Below, in pieces: positions 18,112 through 26,863 of a stretch of DNA of 64,000 bases. Both the position numbers and the translations under genes were made by a program. The notes under the pieces were generated by a model. The model saw only the letters and a list, made by a program, of their open reading frames with translations, made no database searches and had not been told where the DNA came from. Source of the stretch: Phorcysia thermohydrogeniphila. Its GTDB lineage: Bacteria; Aquificota; Aquificia; Desulfurobacteriales; Desulfurobacteriaceae. Where the stretch lies: contig NZ_SMFV01000004.1 of the NCBI RefSeq assembly GCF_004339575.1, positions 124,001 through 188,000 on the forward strand. The letters are read 5' to 3'. Numbering within the stretch: position 1 is the stretch's first letter; every line of letters begins with the position of its first letter.

Positions 18112-18862
18112 GTTTAAGAAGGAAGAGGTAGCCGAGCAGAAGAAAAAGTTCAACCTCTCTGTTTTAAGAGAGGAGGCCGAAAAGCTCAAAGTGCCCTACG
18201 ACTTTAAGTCGGCAATATCTGGGAATGGAATAAACATCATCGCTGAAGTCAAAAAGGCCTCCCCTTCAAAAGGGGTAATAAGGGAAGACTTTGACCCTGT
18301 GGAGATAGCAAAGGCCTACGAGAGGGGAGGAGCTAAAGCTATTTCTGTTCTGACGGACAAAAAGTTCTTTCAGGGCTCTCCCTTCTACCTTCGTCAGGTA
18401 GCTGAAGCCGTGAAACTTCCAGTCCTTCGTAAGGACTTCATAATAGACGAGTTTCAGATTTACGGTGCAAAAGCTTTAGGAGCTTCTACCTTCCTCCTTA
18501 TAGTTTCTATCCTCTCAGACCAGCAGTTGAAGGACTTTATAGAGCTCGGAAGGGAGCTTGGACTTGAACCTCTCGTTGAAACCCACGACGAGGAGGAGGT
18601 TGAGAGAGCTCTAAAGGCCGGCGCAGAGATAGTAGGGGTAAACAATAGAGACCTTAAGACTTTCACAGTTTCCCTTGAAACAACTTTAAGGCTTTTACCG
18701 ATAATAAAGGAGGAAGGAAAGCTTCTTGTCTCTGAGAGCGGTATAAAGAACAAGGATGACATTCTGAGGCTCAGAGAAGCTGGTGTTGACGCCTTCTTAG
18801 TAGGAGAAACCCTCATGAGGAGCGAAAACCCAGAGGAGGTTCTAAGAAGTTGGGTATCCTAA
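18086..18862 (+). CDS. trpC: Indole-3-glycerol-phosphate synthase
   Basis: Closes the indole ring in tryptophan synthesis. The 258 residues form a TIM barrel with IIAEVKKASPSKG (about 50-62), VLRKDFIID, GVNNRDLKTF and the phosphate-binding LLVSESGIKN. The start codon lies inside the end of glmU after a purine-rich stretch (AAGGAGAAGGAAGG). It is monofunctional; TrpF is not fused or adjacent. Confidence 0.97.
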   Translation: MNILERIVEFKKEEVAEQKKKFNLSVLREEAEKLKVPYDFKSAISGNGINIIAEVKKASPSKGVIREDFDPVEIAKAYERGGAKAISVLTDKKFFQGSPFYLRQVAEAVKLPVLRKDFIIDEFQIYGAKALGASTFLLIVSILSDQQLKDFIELGRELGLEPLVETHDEEEVERALKAGAEIVGVNNRDLKTFTVSLETTLRLLPIIKEEGKLLVSESGIKNKDDILRLREAGVDAFLVGETLMRSENPEEVLRSWVS

Positions 18863-19464
18863 AGGCATCTTTACTTATAACCCTCCTTCTTTCATCTACA
18901 GCGCTGGCCGACTGGTACATCCTTATTCCCAAGAAACCTCCTGCGAGAAGGGAGAAACCCAGAAATGTCCCCCTTCCACAGCTTAAACCCAACAAGATAG
19001 AGGCCAAACCTTACAGGATAGAAGTAAGGAAAATACTATCTCCTGATTTCGCTATAAGAACTTTAGAACTTAAAAAAATAACTAAGAAGGACCTCGAAGG
19101 AAGGAAAGTGGTTATTGTCTTCTTGAAAAATCTGTATTCCCCTCTGTCAGAATTGCTCCTTTCAACCCTTCAGGAAATTGCTAAAAAGGAGAAGAACTTA
19201 GTTATTCTTGCTGTTGACATTAACGATGCTGACTTTCCTATCTTACGTAAGTTTAAAGAATCTATGGGACTCAAAGATATTGTTGTAACTGCTGACAGTT
19301 ACGTGTATATAGAGTTTAAAGAAAGGTTAAAAGTGCTTAACGTTCCGTCACTGGTCGTTATAGATAAGTACGGTTTCATCAGGTTCTTTGCTAACGAGAT
19401 AGAAGAGGAAAAAATCACAAGTGCAAGTAAGGAACTTGAAAAAATACTAAAGTCTTTAGGATAA
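18850..19464 (+). CDS. Exported thioredoxin-fold protein without a redox CXXC
   Basis: This protein of 204 residues has a signal peptide (about 1-20, ending ALA before DWY), a proline- and lysine-rich linker (about 27-55), and a thioredoxin/peroxiredoxin-like domain (about 65-204): KVVIVFLKNLYSP, a helix, LVILAVDINDADF, and the cis-proline-type LNVPSLVVIDKYGFI. Where CXXC would be expected the sequence reads NLYSPLSE, so it cannot act as a dithiol oxidoreductase. The start is a TTG inside the trpC end with GAGGAGG upstream. Family identity is fold-level inference. Confidence 0.65.
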   Translation: MGILKASLLITLLLSSTALADWYILIPKKPPARREKPRNVPLPQLKPNKIEAKPYRIEVRKILSPDFAIRTLELKKITKKDLEGRKVVIVFLKNLYSPLSELLLSTLQEIAKKEKNLVILAVDINDADFPILRKFKESMGLKDIVVTADSYVYIEFKERLKVLNVPSLVVIDKYGFIRFFANEIEEEKITSASKELEKILKSLG

Positions 19465-19475
19465 ATAGGGAAGGA

Positions 19476-19489
19476 GCGGCCAAGGCCGC
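19476..19489. terminator. Short GC hairpin between convergent genes
   Basis: GCGGC (19476-19480) and GCCGC (19485-19489) pair around a four-base loop, between the thioredoxin-like gene and rpmB, which converge. There is no clear T-run on either side, so this is at best a weak terminator. Confidence 0.35.
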
Positions 19490-19493
19490 CGAC

Positions 19494-19682
19494 TTAAATA
19501 GCTTTGATAACTTTTCCAGCCTTGAGACACTTGGTGCAAACCCAAATTCTCTTCTTCTCGCCATTAACGATAGCTCTAACTTTCTGCAAGTTTGCTCTCT
19601 GCTTTTTGCTTGTAACCCTGTGGGAGTGGCTCACCTTGTTTATGAAGATTGAAGTCTTTCCGCAGATTGCGCACCTTGCCAT
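19494..19682 (-). CDS. rpmB: 50S ribosomal protein L28
   Basis: Small ribosomal protein of 62 residues: MARCAICGK start, HSHRVTSKKQRANLQKVR centre, and a second cysteine pair CTKC (49-52). Together with CAIC (4-7) these make the zinc-binding (C+) form of L28. It lies at the end of the thrC-hisZ-purA minus-strand run without rpmG, its common partner. Confidence 0.96.
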   Translation of the reverse strand: MARCAICGKTSIFINKVSHSHRVTSKKQRANLQKVRAIVNGEKKRIWVCTKCLKAGKVIKAI

Positions 19683-19729
19683 TTCAGTCCCTCCTTAAGC
19701 TAAAAATGCAGGAGCAAATTTATCACCAA

Positions 19730-21019
19730 CTACCAAATTTCGCAAGCAACTATGGTTTCATCCCTCTGAGGCCCAGTAGAAATTATTGGAACGGTAGTTT
19801 CAAGGTAGTCCTCTATGAACTTAATGAAGTTCTGAGCCTCCTTTGGAAGGTCTTCAAACCTCTTTATGTGAGTAGTTTTCGTTTTCCAGCCGGGAAGGGT
19901 CTCGTAAATAGGCTTAACGCGGGAGAGCTCTTTCGCCGTTGACGGGAAGTGGTCAAGAACCTCTCCGTCAAGCTCGTAGCCAACGCACACCCTTATCTCG
20001 TCAAAGGCGTCAAGAACGTCAAGCTTTGTAACTATTACGCCGTCAAGGTCGTTAACCATTTTAGAGAACTTAACGGCAAAGAGGTCAAGCCAACCGCAAC
20101 GCCTTGGTCTCCCGGTTGTAGAGCCGTACTCGTGTCCACGAGCCCTTAGGAGCTCCCCCATCGTATCCTTTAGCTCTGTCGGGAAAGGACCTCCTCCAAC
20201 GCGGGTTGTGTAAGCCTTCATTATTCCGTAAATCTTTTCCACCTTGCGGGGACTTATACCAGCACCCGCCGGAATTCCAAGGGCAGAGGAATTAGAGGAG
20301 GTTACAAAGGGGTATGTTCCTACGTCTATATCAAGGAGAGTAGCCTGAGCGCCTTCAAAGAGGACGTTATCTCCCCTGTCAATTGCCCTGTTAAGGAGGG
20401 TCACGGTATCGCACACAAAGTTCGCCACCTTCTCGTAGACCCTCATTATGTGGGAGTAAACTTCGTCAAAGCTAAAGCTTACCTCGTAGTTGTAGACGTG
20501 TTTAAGGGTTAGCTCCTTCTCCCTTATATTCCAGCGAAGTTTCTCTCTAAAGGTTTCCTCATCCTTTAAATCGGCAATTCTGATGCCAACTCTTCCGGCT
20601 TTATCCCTGTAGGCAGGCCCTATACCTTTAAGGGTAGTTCCTATGGAGCCGTTTCCCCTGAGCTTTTCTGAAGCTGCATCAAGCTCCTTGTGGTAGGGAA
20701 GGATGAGGTGTGCCCTTTCACTTACGAATATCCTGCCCTCAACGCTTTTACCTACTCTCTTTATGAATTCAATCTCGTTTAGGAGTCCCTCAAGGTCTAT
20801 AACCATACCGTTGCCAAGAACACACTTCTTATCCTCGTGGAGAATACCGGAAGGTAGCAGGTGAAGGATGTACTTGTTGCCGTCTATTACGACAGTATGC
20901 CCGGCGTTGTTTCCTCCCTGAAATCTTACGATGTAGTCAGCTTTTTCTGAAAGGATGTCAACGATTTTTCCTTTTCCCTCGTCACCCCACTGGGTTCCGA
21001 CTATCGCAAGTGTGGACAT
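19730..21019 (-). CDS. purA: Adenylosuccinate synthetase
   Basis: First committed step from IMP to AMP, using GTP and aspartate. The 429 residues include GTQWGDEGKGKIVD (P-loop, about 8-21), FQGGNNAGHTVV, GIGPAYRDKAGR and TSNSSALGIPAG, with the GTP-base-recognition TKLDVLD near the C-terminus. All catalytic motifs are intact. guaB at 48891 acts on the same branch-point metabolite, IMP. It lies between hisZ and rpmB on the minus strand. Confidence 0.97.
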   Translation of the reverse strand: MSTLAIVGTQWGDEGKGKIVDILSEKADYIVRFQGGNNAGHTVVIDGNKYILHLLPSGILHEDKKCVLGNGMVIDLEGLLNEIEFIKRVGKSVEGRIFVSERAHLILPYHKELDAASEKLRGNGSIGTTLKGIGPAYRDKAGRVGIRIADLKDEETFREKLRWNIREKELTLKHVYNYEVSFSFDEVYSHIMRVYEKVANFVCDTVTLLNRAIDRGDNVLFEGAQATLLDIDVGTYPFVTSSNSSALGIPAGAGISPRKVEKIYGIMKAYTTRVGGGPFPTELKDTMGELLRARGHEYGSTTGRPRRCGWLDLFAVKFSKMVNDLDGVIVTKLDVLDAFDEIRVCVGYELDGEVLDHFPSTAKELSRVKPIYETLPGWKTKTTHIKRFEDLPKEAQNFIKFIEDYLETTVPIISTGPQRDETIVACEIW

Positions 21020-21051
21020 TTAGCCGCCTCCCGTAAAATTTGCCGACGTAA

Positions 21052-22308
21052 TCATACCCTATCAATTAAGCTCAGGATTGAACCGGGTATGTCCCTCTCA
21101 TCAAGCTTAAAGAACTCATCAGGAGAAGTATAGAGAAGGTGATGGGGAGTTTCCTCTCTGTTCAGGATAACCACAAAGCGGTAACCCTTATCAAAGGCCG
21201 TTTTCATGGACTTTCTAAAGTCCCTCCTCACTATATCCCTTGTAGCTATGTAGCCCCTCTCCCTTAAAGCCCTTGCCACTTCGTAAGCTTTGTGGAGCTC
21301 CTTCCTCAGGTCAATTATGTAAAAGTCTTTCCTGTGGCTTTCAAAGAGCCCTTTCTTTTCAAGGAGGAGCTGAAGGGCATCAACGTTTAAGGCCATTCCC
21401 GTTGCTGGGAGCTCCCTTCCAAACTTTCCTACAAGCTGGTCGTACCTGCCCCCCGCTCCTAAGGAAGAGCCAAAGAGAGGGTGAAAAACTTCAAAGGTTA
21501 CGCCTGTGTGGTACTTCATCCCCCTCTTTTCTGAGAGGTCAAAAATTACTCTCTTTTCAAATCCGTAGCTCCTTAGAATGGAGAAGATTTCTTCAAGCTC
21601 CTTTAGGGCCTTTCTTGACCTTTCGTTCTTAAAGAGTCCTTTAGCCCTCTCTAAAACGTCCTCCTTACCGTAAAGCTCCATAAGTTCCAGAATTCTCTCT
21701 CTCCTGCTACCCGTTATACTCCTCTCTTCAAGAAAGAGCTCTATACCGGAAAGATCCTTGTGAGCTAAGAGCTTTAAAAACTCCTCCCTATCGGGAATCT
21801 CAAGCTCTTCAAGGACGCCCTCTACAAACTCCGAATGGCCTATGTCTATCTGGAAGGACTTAAGTCCCAACTTCTCTAAGATATTTACGACAACGGCAAC
21901 GATCTCAGCATCCCCTTCTGTCTCCTTAACTCCTATCAGCTCAAAGCCAAACTGGAATATCTCCCTCTCCCCCGGAACGTCCCTGAATATCTTTCCCGAG
22001 TAGTAAAAGCGAAAGGGAGGCTCTTCATTCTTGAAAGAGGAGGCAACTATCCGAGCAACCTGAGGGGTAAAGTCGGGACGAACAGCCATTAACTTTCCGG
22101 TAATCCTGTCTACTATCTTAAAGGAGAGCTCCTCTAACCTTTCATCAACCACCTTAAAGGGAGAAAGGAACTCTATGGAAGGGGGTAGAATAGGTTCATA
22201 CCCCCAGAGCTTAATAACCTCTTCCATAAGGAAGAGTATCCTGTTTCTTCTCTCAGCCTCCTCAGGTAAGAGGGTCTTAAAGCCTTCAGGAATTTCCGTT
22301 AATCCCAT
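21052..22308 (-). CDS. hisZ: ATP phosphoribosyltransferase regulatory subunit
   Basis: A histidyl-tRNA-synthetase-like protein without aminoacylation function that partners the short form of HisG and confers histidine feedback on the first step of histidine synthesis. In 418 residues it keeps class II synthetase motifs (VRPDFTPQVAR, FRFYYSGKIFRD, GREIFQFGFE) and the GGRYDQLVGKFG segment, but has the divergent C-terminal region of HisZ. A true HisS is the alternative; the IPEGFKTLLPEEAERR start favours HisZ. It predicts a short hisG elsewhere. Two bases separate it from the thrC stop. Confidence 0.88.
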   Translation of the reverse strand: MGLTEIPEGFKTLLPEEAERRNRILFLMEEVIKLWGYEPILPPSIEFLSPFKVVDERLEELSFKIVDRITGKLMAVRPDFTPQVARIVASSFKNEEPPFRFYYSGKIFRDVPGEREIFQFGFELIGVKETEGDAEIVAVVVNILEKLGLKSFQIDIGHSEFVEGVLEELEIPDREEFLKLLAHKDLSGIELFLEERSITGSRRERILELMELYGKEDVLERAKGLFKNERSRKALKELEEIFSILRSYGFEKRVIFDLSEKRGMKYHTGVTFEVFHPLFGSSLGAGGRYDQLVGKFGRELPATGMALNVDALQLLLEKKGLFESHRKDFYIIDLRKELHKAYEVARALRERGYIATRDIVRRDFRKSMKTAFDKGYRFVVILNREETPHHLLYTSPDEFFKLDERDIPGSILSLIDRV

Positions 22309-22310
22309 CC

Positions 22311-23372
22311 CTAAAACCCTAAGTGCTTTATTATCTCTTCCCTGTCGGCCGGAAGGGTTACAGGTTTTACCCCCATTGAGATTGCAGTGTCTGGATCTTT
22401 AAGGCCATGTCCTGTAAGGGTGCAGACAATAACGTCCCCCTTCTCAAACATACCCTTTTCCCTTGCAGACTTTATAACGCCGGCAATAGAGGCTGCAGAT
22501 GCCGGTTCGCAGAATATTCCCTCAAGCCTTGCAACAAGCCTATAGGCCTCAAGGATTTCCTCGTCGGTAACCATGTCTATGAAACCACCAGATTCCTTGG
22601 CAGCGTTAACTGCTCCCTCCCAGCTTGCAGGGTTTCCGATTCTAATCGCAGTTGCAACTGTCTCTGGGTTTTTAACGGGATGTCCGAGAACTATCGGCGC
22701 AGCTCCGGCCGCCTGCCAGCCACACATCTTAGGCTTTGAATCTACTTTGCCTGCTTCGTAGTACTCCTTGTAGCCCATCCAGTAGGCAGTTATGTTTCCA
22801 GCGTTACCGACAGGGATAAAGTGGTAGTCTGGAGCTCTTCCGAGCTGTTCACAGATTTCAAAGGCAGCTGTTTTCTGTCCTTGGAGTCTATAAGGGTTTA
22901 TGGAGTTAACTATCGTAATTGGATACTCTGCACCAATTTCTCTTACTATCTCAAGAGCTTCGTCAAAGTTACCCTTTATCTGTATAACCTCTGCCCCGTA
23001 CATTACGGCCTGAGAGAGTTTTCCAAGGGCAATTTTTCCTTCCGGTATAAGGACAACCGCCTTTAGGCCTGCTTTTGCAGCGTAGGCAGCTGCAGACGCA
23101 GAGGTATTACCTGTTGAAGCACATATAACAGCCTTTGCTCCTTCCTCAACAGCCTTTGAAACAGCAACGGTCATTCCGCGGTCCTTAAAAGAACCGGTGG
23201 GGTTGAGTCCTTCAAACTTCAGGTATAGCTTTATTCCCGGCTTTATGGCCTCTGCAAGGTTGTTTGCCTCAATTAAAGGGGTGTTTCCTTCAAGGAGGGT
23301 AACAACGGGCGTTTTGTCTGTAACCGGCAAGAACTCACGAAATTCCTCTATAATGCCTCTCCACTTTTCCAT
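22311..23372 (-). CDS. thrC: Threonine synthase
   Basis: PLP enzyme converting O-phosphohomoserine to threonine. The 353 residues are of the short bacterial type. The cofactor lysine is in [12 protein letters not shown] (about 55-66), the phosphate loop is [10 protein letters not shown], and [10 protein letters not shown] is conserved. First gene of the thrC-hisZ-purA-rpmB run, transcribed away from dapA; lysine and threonine branch genes thus share a divergent promoter region. Confidence 0.96.
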   Translation of the reverse strand: MEKWRGIIEEFREFLPVTDKTPVVTLLEGNTPLIEANNLAEAIKPGIKLYLKFEGLNPTGSFKDRGMTVAVSKAVEEGAKAVICASTGNTSASAAAYAAKAGLKAVVLIPEGKIALGKLSQAVMYGAEVIQIKGNFDEALEIVREIGAEYPITIVNSINPYRLQGQKTAAFEICEQLGRAPDYHFIPVGNAGNITAYWMGYKEYYEAGKVDSKPKMCGWQAAGAAPIVLGHPVKNPETVATAIRIGNPASWEGAVNAAKESGGFIDMVTDEEILEAYRLVARLEGIFCEPASAASIAGVIKSAREKGMFEKGDVIVCTLTGHGLKDPDTAISMGVKPVTLPADREEIIKHLGF

Positions 23373-23410
23373 TAAAAAACCCCCAGAAAACGGATAAAAT
23401 ACGGAAAAGA

Positions 23411-23438
23411 ATTATATTGCTTTTGGCACTTTAAGCAA
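23411..23438 (-). promoter_or_regulatory. Promoter of thrC with an inverted repeat
   Basis: On the minus strand TTGCTT (23438-23433) and a perfect TATAAT (23416-23411) are separated by 16 bases, upstream of thrC. The same stretch is an inverted repeat, TTGCTT (23417-23422) and AAGCAA (23433-23438) around a 10-base spacer, in the divergent thrC-dapA region, so it could also be an operator. Confidence 0.6.
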
Positions 23439-23452
23439 AAAGTGGAGGAGTC

Positions 23453-24328
23453 ATGTTTGAAGGCATTTACGTTGCCATTCCCACACCTTTTAAGAACGGT
23501 AAGGTTGATGAGAGAGCTCTAAGAGAACACATAGAGTTTCTCATTGAAAAAGGCGTTGACGGAATTGTCCCCTGTGGAACTACAGGAGAGAGCGCAACCC
23601 TTTCCTACGAAGAGCACGAGGAAGTAATAGCCATAACCATTGACCAGTGTAAGGGCAGAGTAAAAGTTATCGCCGGAACGGGCTCAAACTGCACAGAGGA
23701 GGCCATAAGGCTCACAAAGTTTGCAGAGGAAGTAAAAGCAGACGGAGCTCTCCTCATAACTCCCTACTACAACAAGCCAAATCAGGAAGGGCTTTACCTA
23801 CACTTCAAGGCCGTCGCAGAGGCCGTAAGTATTCCAATCGTCCTCTACAACGTTCCGGGAAGAACCGGCGTAAACATGCTCCCCGAAACCGTAGCAAGGC
23901 TTGCCGAAATAGAAAACATCGTCGCCATTAAAGAAGCAACCGGCAACACAAACGTAACGACAGAGATTGTTAACCTCTGCGGGGAAAAAATTACCGTCCT
24001 ATCCGGTGATGACACAACTTTCTTCCCCCTCCTTGCAGTTGGAGCAAAGGGAGTTATTTCGGTTACTGCAAATATCGTTCCAGACAAAATGGCAGAAATG
24101 TTTAAAAAGTTTATGGAAGGTAACGTTTTTGAAGCGCAAAAGCTCCACTTAGAGCTCTACCCCCTCTCAAAAGTCCTCTTCATAGACACAAATCCAATAC
24201 CGGTTAAAACTGCCCTCTGGATGATGGGAAGAATGGAAAAGGAGTTTAGACTTCCCCTGTGCCCAACGACTCCTGAAAAGGAAGAGAAAATCAAGGAAAC
24301 TCTTAAATCTATGGGAGTGTTAAGATGA
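23453..24328 (+). CDS. dapA: 4-hydroxy-tetrahydrodipicolinate synthase
   Basis: Condenses pyruvate with aspartate semialdehyde on the way to lysine and diaminopimelate. TIM barrel of 291 residues: GTTGESATLS (about 43-52), ITPYYNKPNQEG, the YNVPGRTG tyrosine, and the Schiff-base lysine in VAIKEATG. GGAGGAG precedes the ATG. Its stop overlaps the start of the globin-sensor gene (ATGA), and dapB follows that gene. The sensor is thus inserted inside a dap operon. Confidence 0.97.
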   Translation: MFEGIYVAIPTPFKNGKVDERALREHIEFLIEKGVDGIVPCGTTGESATLSYEEHEEVIAITIDQCKGRVKVIAGTGSNCTEEAIRLTKFAEEVKADGALLITPYYNKPNQEGLYLHFKAVAEAVSIPIVLYNVPGRTGVNMLPETVARLAEIENIVAIKEATGNTNVTTEIVNLCGEKITVLSGDDTTFFPLLAVGAKGVISVTANIVPDKMAEMFKKFMEGNVFEAQKLHLELYPLSKVLFIDTNPIPVKTALWMMGRMEKEFRLPLCPTTPEKEEKIKETLKSMGVLR

Positions 24329-25338
24329 ACCTTTCTATGAACTACAGGGATTTTGAAAAACTTCTCTACTTCTTTGAGATAAGAGAAAAAGACGTTAAAA
24401 ACATGTTATTCTTGGGACAGATACTCCTTCCGTATGAGGAGGAATTTGCAGATGCCTTCTACAACAACTTAATGAAATTTGATGACATCAAAGAGTTCAT
24501 TCCCGAAGAAAAACTTAACAAGCTAAAAACGACAATTAGAGAGTGGTACAGGAAACTATTCTCTGGAAAATACGACTCTGAATACTTCCTGTACCTCTTA
24601 AGAGTAGCAAAGGTTCACGTTGAAGAAGGCATCCCCCCTCACTATATCATCGTGGCAATGAACTTCGTTAGCCGTTTCTGCACAAGAAGAATCGCAAGGT
24701 TCTTTTCCGAAAAGGCAAAAAAATTTATCGGACAGTTTGAATGTGAATCCTCCGAAACAGAGATTCTTGAAGACTTTGTTCTTGAGGAAGTCTTTGAAAG
24801 AATGGAGGATCTAACCCGTTCACTGAGAAAGTTGCTTGCCCTCAACGAGGACGTTCTCGTTTCCTACTACGTTGATTCAGAACTTCGTATGTTCTTAGAA
24901 TCAGGAAAATTTGAAAGGTTTACTATAAACTTCAGCAAGAAATTTGCCCTCTTTGTGGACGTTGCTATACTCCTTGGGCTCATGCTCCTTGCAACCTTTG
25001 TAGTGGTTCTCTTCGGAATAGACATTTCCCACGTATTCCACGGAGACCTTTCCCACGGTCTCATTGCAGCACTTGGAGACCTCCTGATACTCTGGACGGT
25101 TCTGGAGCTCCTTAACAGTGAAATTAGGTTCATGCTCGGCGGAGAGCTCGCCGTTAGTGCTTTTGTTAGTGTTGCCTTGGCAGCAACAATTAGGGAAGCC
25201 TTGGTTGTCTCCTTAGAGCACGACAAGCCCATAGAGTTTAAGCTCGGCATAGGATTTCTCATCCTCATTCAGGGTATAGTCTACGGAATCGTCAAGTGGT
25301 TTGAAATCAAAAGGGAGAAAAAGAGAGGTAAAAGATGA
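24325..25338 (+). CDS. Globin-coupled sensor fused to a PsiE-like membrane domain
   Basis: A 337-residue protein with two recognisable parts. Residues about 1-175 look like the sensor globin/protoglobin fold: FADAFYNNLMKF, then REWYRKLFSGKYDSEY, then VAKVHVEEGIPPHYIIVAM, where H98 fits the haem-binding proximal histidine. Residues about 205-325 hold four hydrophobic segments (about 209-231, 246-262, 275-297, 306-323) with ELLNSEIRFM and ALAATIREALVV, resembling the PsiE family (phosphate-starvation-inducible E). The usual output (chemoreceptor or cyclase) is missing, so the signal may act on the membrane domain itself. ATGA overlaps with dapA upstream and dapB downstream show tight coupling. 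Haem binding and PsiE kinship are inferences from motifs. Confidence 0.7.
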   Translation: MNLSMNYRDFEKLLYFFEIREKDVKNMLFLGQILLPYEEEFADAFYNNLMKFDDIKEFIPEEKLNKLKTTIREWYRKLFSGKYDSEYFLYLLRVAKVHVEEGIPPHYIIVAMNFVSRFCTRRIARFFSEKAKKFIGQFECESSETEILEDFVLEEVFERMEDLTRSLRKLLALNEDVLVSYYVDSELRMFLESGKFERFTINFSKKFALFVDVAILLGLMLLATFVVVLFGIDISHVFHGDLSHGLIAALGDLLILWTVLELLNSEIRFMLGGELAVSAFVSVALAATIREALVVSLEHDKPIEFKLGIGFLILIQGIVYGIVKWFEIKREKKRGKR

Positions 25339-26117
25339 TAAAGGTTGCTGTAACCGGTGCTAAAGGAAGGATGGGGAACTTGATTGCCAGCTTAGTCCTT
25401 CAGGATAAGGATTTTAAACTCGTTGGCGTAACGGAAAGGGAAACTACCGGAGTAATTGGAAAGGAGTTTTCGGTAGGCGTAAAGTTCTACTCATCCATTA
25501 AAGAGATGCCTGAAAAGCCCGACGTAGTTATAGACTTTACACTTCCGGAGGCTACCCTCAAGCTCCTTGAAGAGGCTAAGGAGCTAAAAACTGCTCTCGT
25601 AATAGGAACGACTGGATTTTCCGAGGAAGAAAAGAGGAAGATAGAGGAAACTGCACAGGAAATCCCCATCGTTTTCTCTCCTAATATGAGTCTTGGAGTT
25701 AACCTCCTTTTTAAGCTCGTTGCCGAAGTTACGAAAGCTCTAAAAGACAAGGGTTACGACATAGAGATATTTGAAATCCATCACCGCTTTAAGAAGGACG
25801 CTCCCTCTGGAACTGCAATGAGGCTTGCAGAGATAATAGCTGAAAATCTCGGCAAAGACCTTTCAGAAATAGCCGTTTACGGAAGGAAAGGAATCGTCGG
25901 AGAAAGAAAGCCCAACGAGGTTGGCGTTTTAGCTGCAAGAATGGGAGACGTAGTTGGAGACCATACCGTATTCTTTGCAACTCTTGGGGAAAGGCTTGAG
26001 CTCACCCACAGGGCTACGAGCAGGGAAACCTTTGCAAGGGGAGCTATAGTCGCTGCAAAGTGGGTAGCCAACAAGAAAGCGGGACTTTACACGATGTTCG
26101 ACGTTCTGGGGATTTAA
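25335..26117 (+). CDS. dapB: 4-hydroxy-tetrahydrodipicolinate reductase
   Basis: NAD(P)H-dependent step after DapA in lysine/diaminopimelate synthesis. The 260 residues show the N-terminal Rossmann motif VAVTGAKGRMGN (about 4-15), IGTTGFSEEE, FSPNMSLGVN, and the catalytic EIHHRFKKDAPSGTA loop. ATGA overlap with the globin-sensor gene; hisA follows 20 bases later. Confidence 0.97.
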   Translation: MIKVAVTGAKGRMGNLIASLVLQDKDFKLVGVTERETTGVIGKEFSVGVKFYSSIKEMPEKPDVVIDFTLPEATLKLLEEAKELKTALVIGTTGFSEEEKRKIEETAQEIPIVFSPNMSLGVNLLFKLVAEVTKALKDKGYDIEIFEIHHRFKKDAPSGTAMRLAEIIAENLGKDLSEIAVYGRKGIVGERKPNEVGVLAARMGDVVGDHTVFFATLGERLELTHRATSRETFARGAIVAAKWVANKKAGLYTMFDVLGI

Positions 26118-26137
26118 CTTTGTAGGAGGTTTTATGC

Positions 26138-26863
26138 ATGTTTGAAATAATTCCGGCAGTTGATATAAAAGGCGGAAAGTGTGTAAGGCTCTATCAGGGA
26201 AGGGCAGATAAGGAGAAGGTTTACTTTGAAAACCCCGTTGAAGTTGCCAAGAGATGGGAAGAGGAAGGAGCTAAGAGGATTCACGTTGTTGACCTTGACG
26301 GTGCTTTTGAGGGAATTCCTAAGAACATAAAAATTGTTGAGGAAATCGTTAAGACTGTTTCAGTTCCAGTTCAGTTTGGTGGCGGCGTAAGGACAATAGA
26401 AGCCGTTGAAAGGTTATTCAGCATAGGCGTAGATAGGGTAATTGTCGGAACAATAGCCGTTGAGAAGCCCGAACTCTTTGAGGAAATGGTAAGAAGTTTC
26501 CCTAACAGAATCGTTCTTGGAATAGACGCCAAAAACGGTAGAGTAACAACAAGGGGCTGGGTAGAGGTAACAGAAATTCCGGCCGTTGAGCTTGCCAAAA
26601 AGTACGATTCTATGGATATATGGGGATACGTCTATACAGACATATCAAGGGACGGAACACTAACAAGTCCAAACTTTGAAGAGATTGAAAAGTTTGCCTC
26701 CTCCGTTAAGAAACCCGTTATAGCCTCTGGAGGTGTCGCAAGGAAGGAGGACATCCTTAAGCTCTCACAAATAGGCAACGTTTCGGGCGTTATCGTCGGA
26801 AAGGCACTCTACGAGGGAAAGGTTAACCTAAGGGAAGTCCTTAAAGAGATTGAAAGTAGATGA
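26138..26863 (+). CDS. hisA: Phosphoribosylformimino-AICAR-phosphate isomerase
   Basis: Fourth step of histidine synthesis. TIM barrel of 241 residues, with the catalytic aspartate in the IPAVDIKGGKCVRLYQG start, VQFGGGVRT (first phosphate site), and the second half with YTDISRDGTLTSPN and VIASGGVA. AGGAGG lies 8 bases before the ATG. It overlaps the RNA ligase gene by four bases (ATGA). Confidence 0.97.
   Translation: MFEIIPAVDIKGGKCVRLYQGRADKEKVYFENPVEVAKRWEEEGAKRIHVVDLDGAFEGIPKNIKIVEEIVKTVSVPVQFGGGVRTIEAVERLFSIGVDRVIVGTIAVEKPELFEEMVRSFPNRIVLGIDAKNGRVTTRGWVEVTEIPAVELAKKYDSMDIWGYVYTDISRDGTLTSPNFEEIEKFASSVKKPVIASGGVARKEDILKLSQIGNVSGVIVGKALYEGKVNLREVLKEIESR

Noticed and set aside
21052-22308. 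Histidyl-tRNA synthetase HisS
   Set aside because: The N-terminal start and divergent C-terminal region fit HisZ better, though motif loss should be confirmed by alignment.
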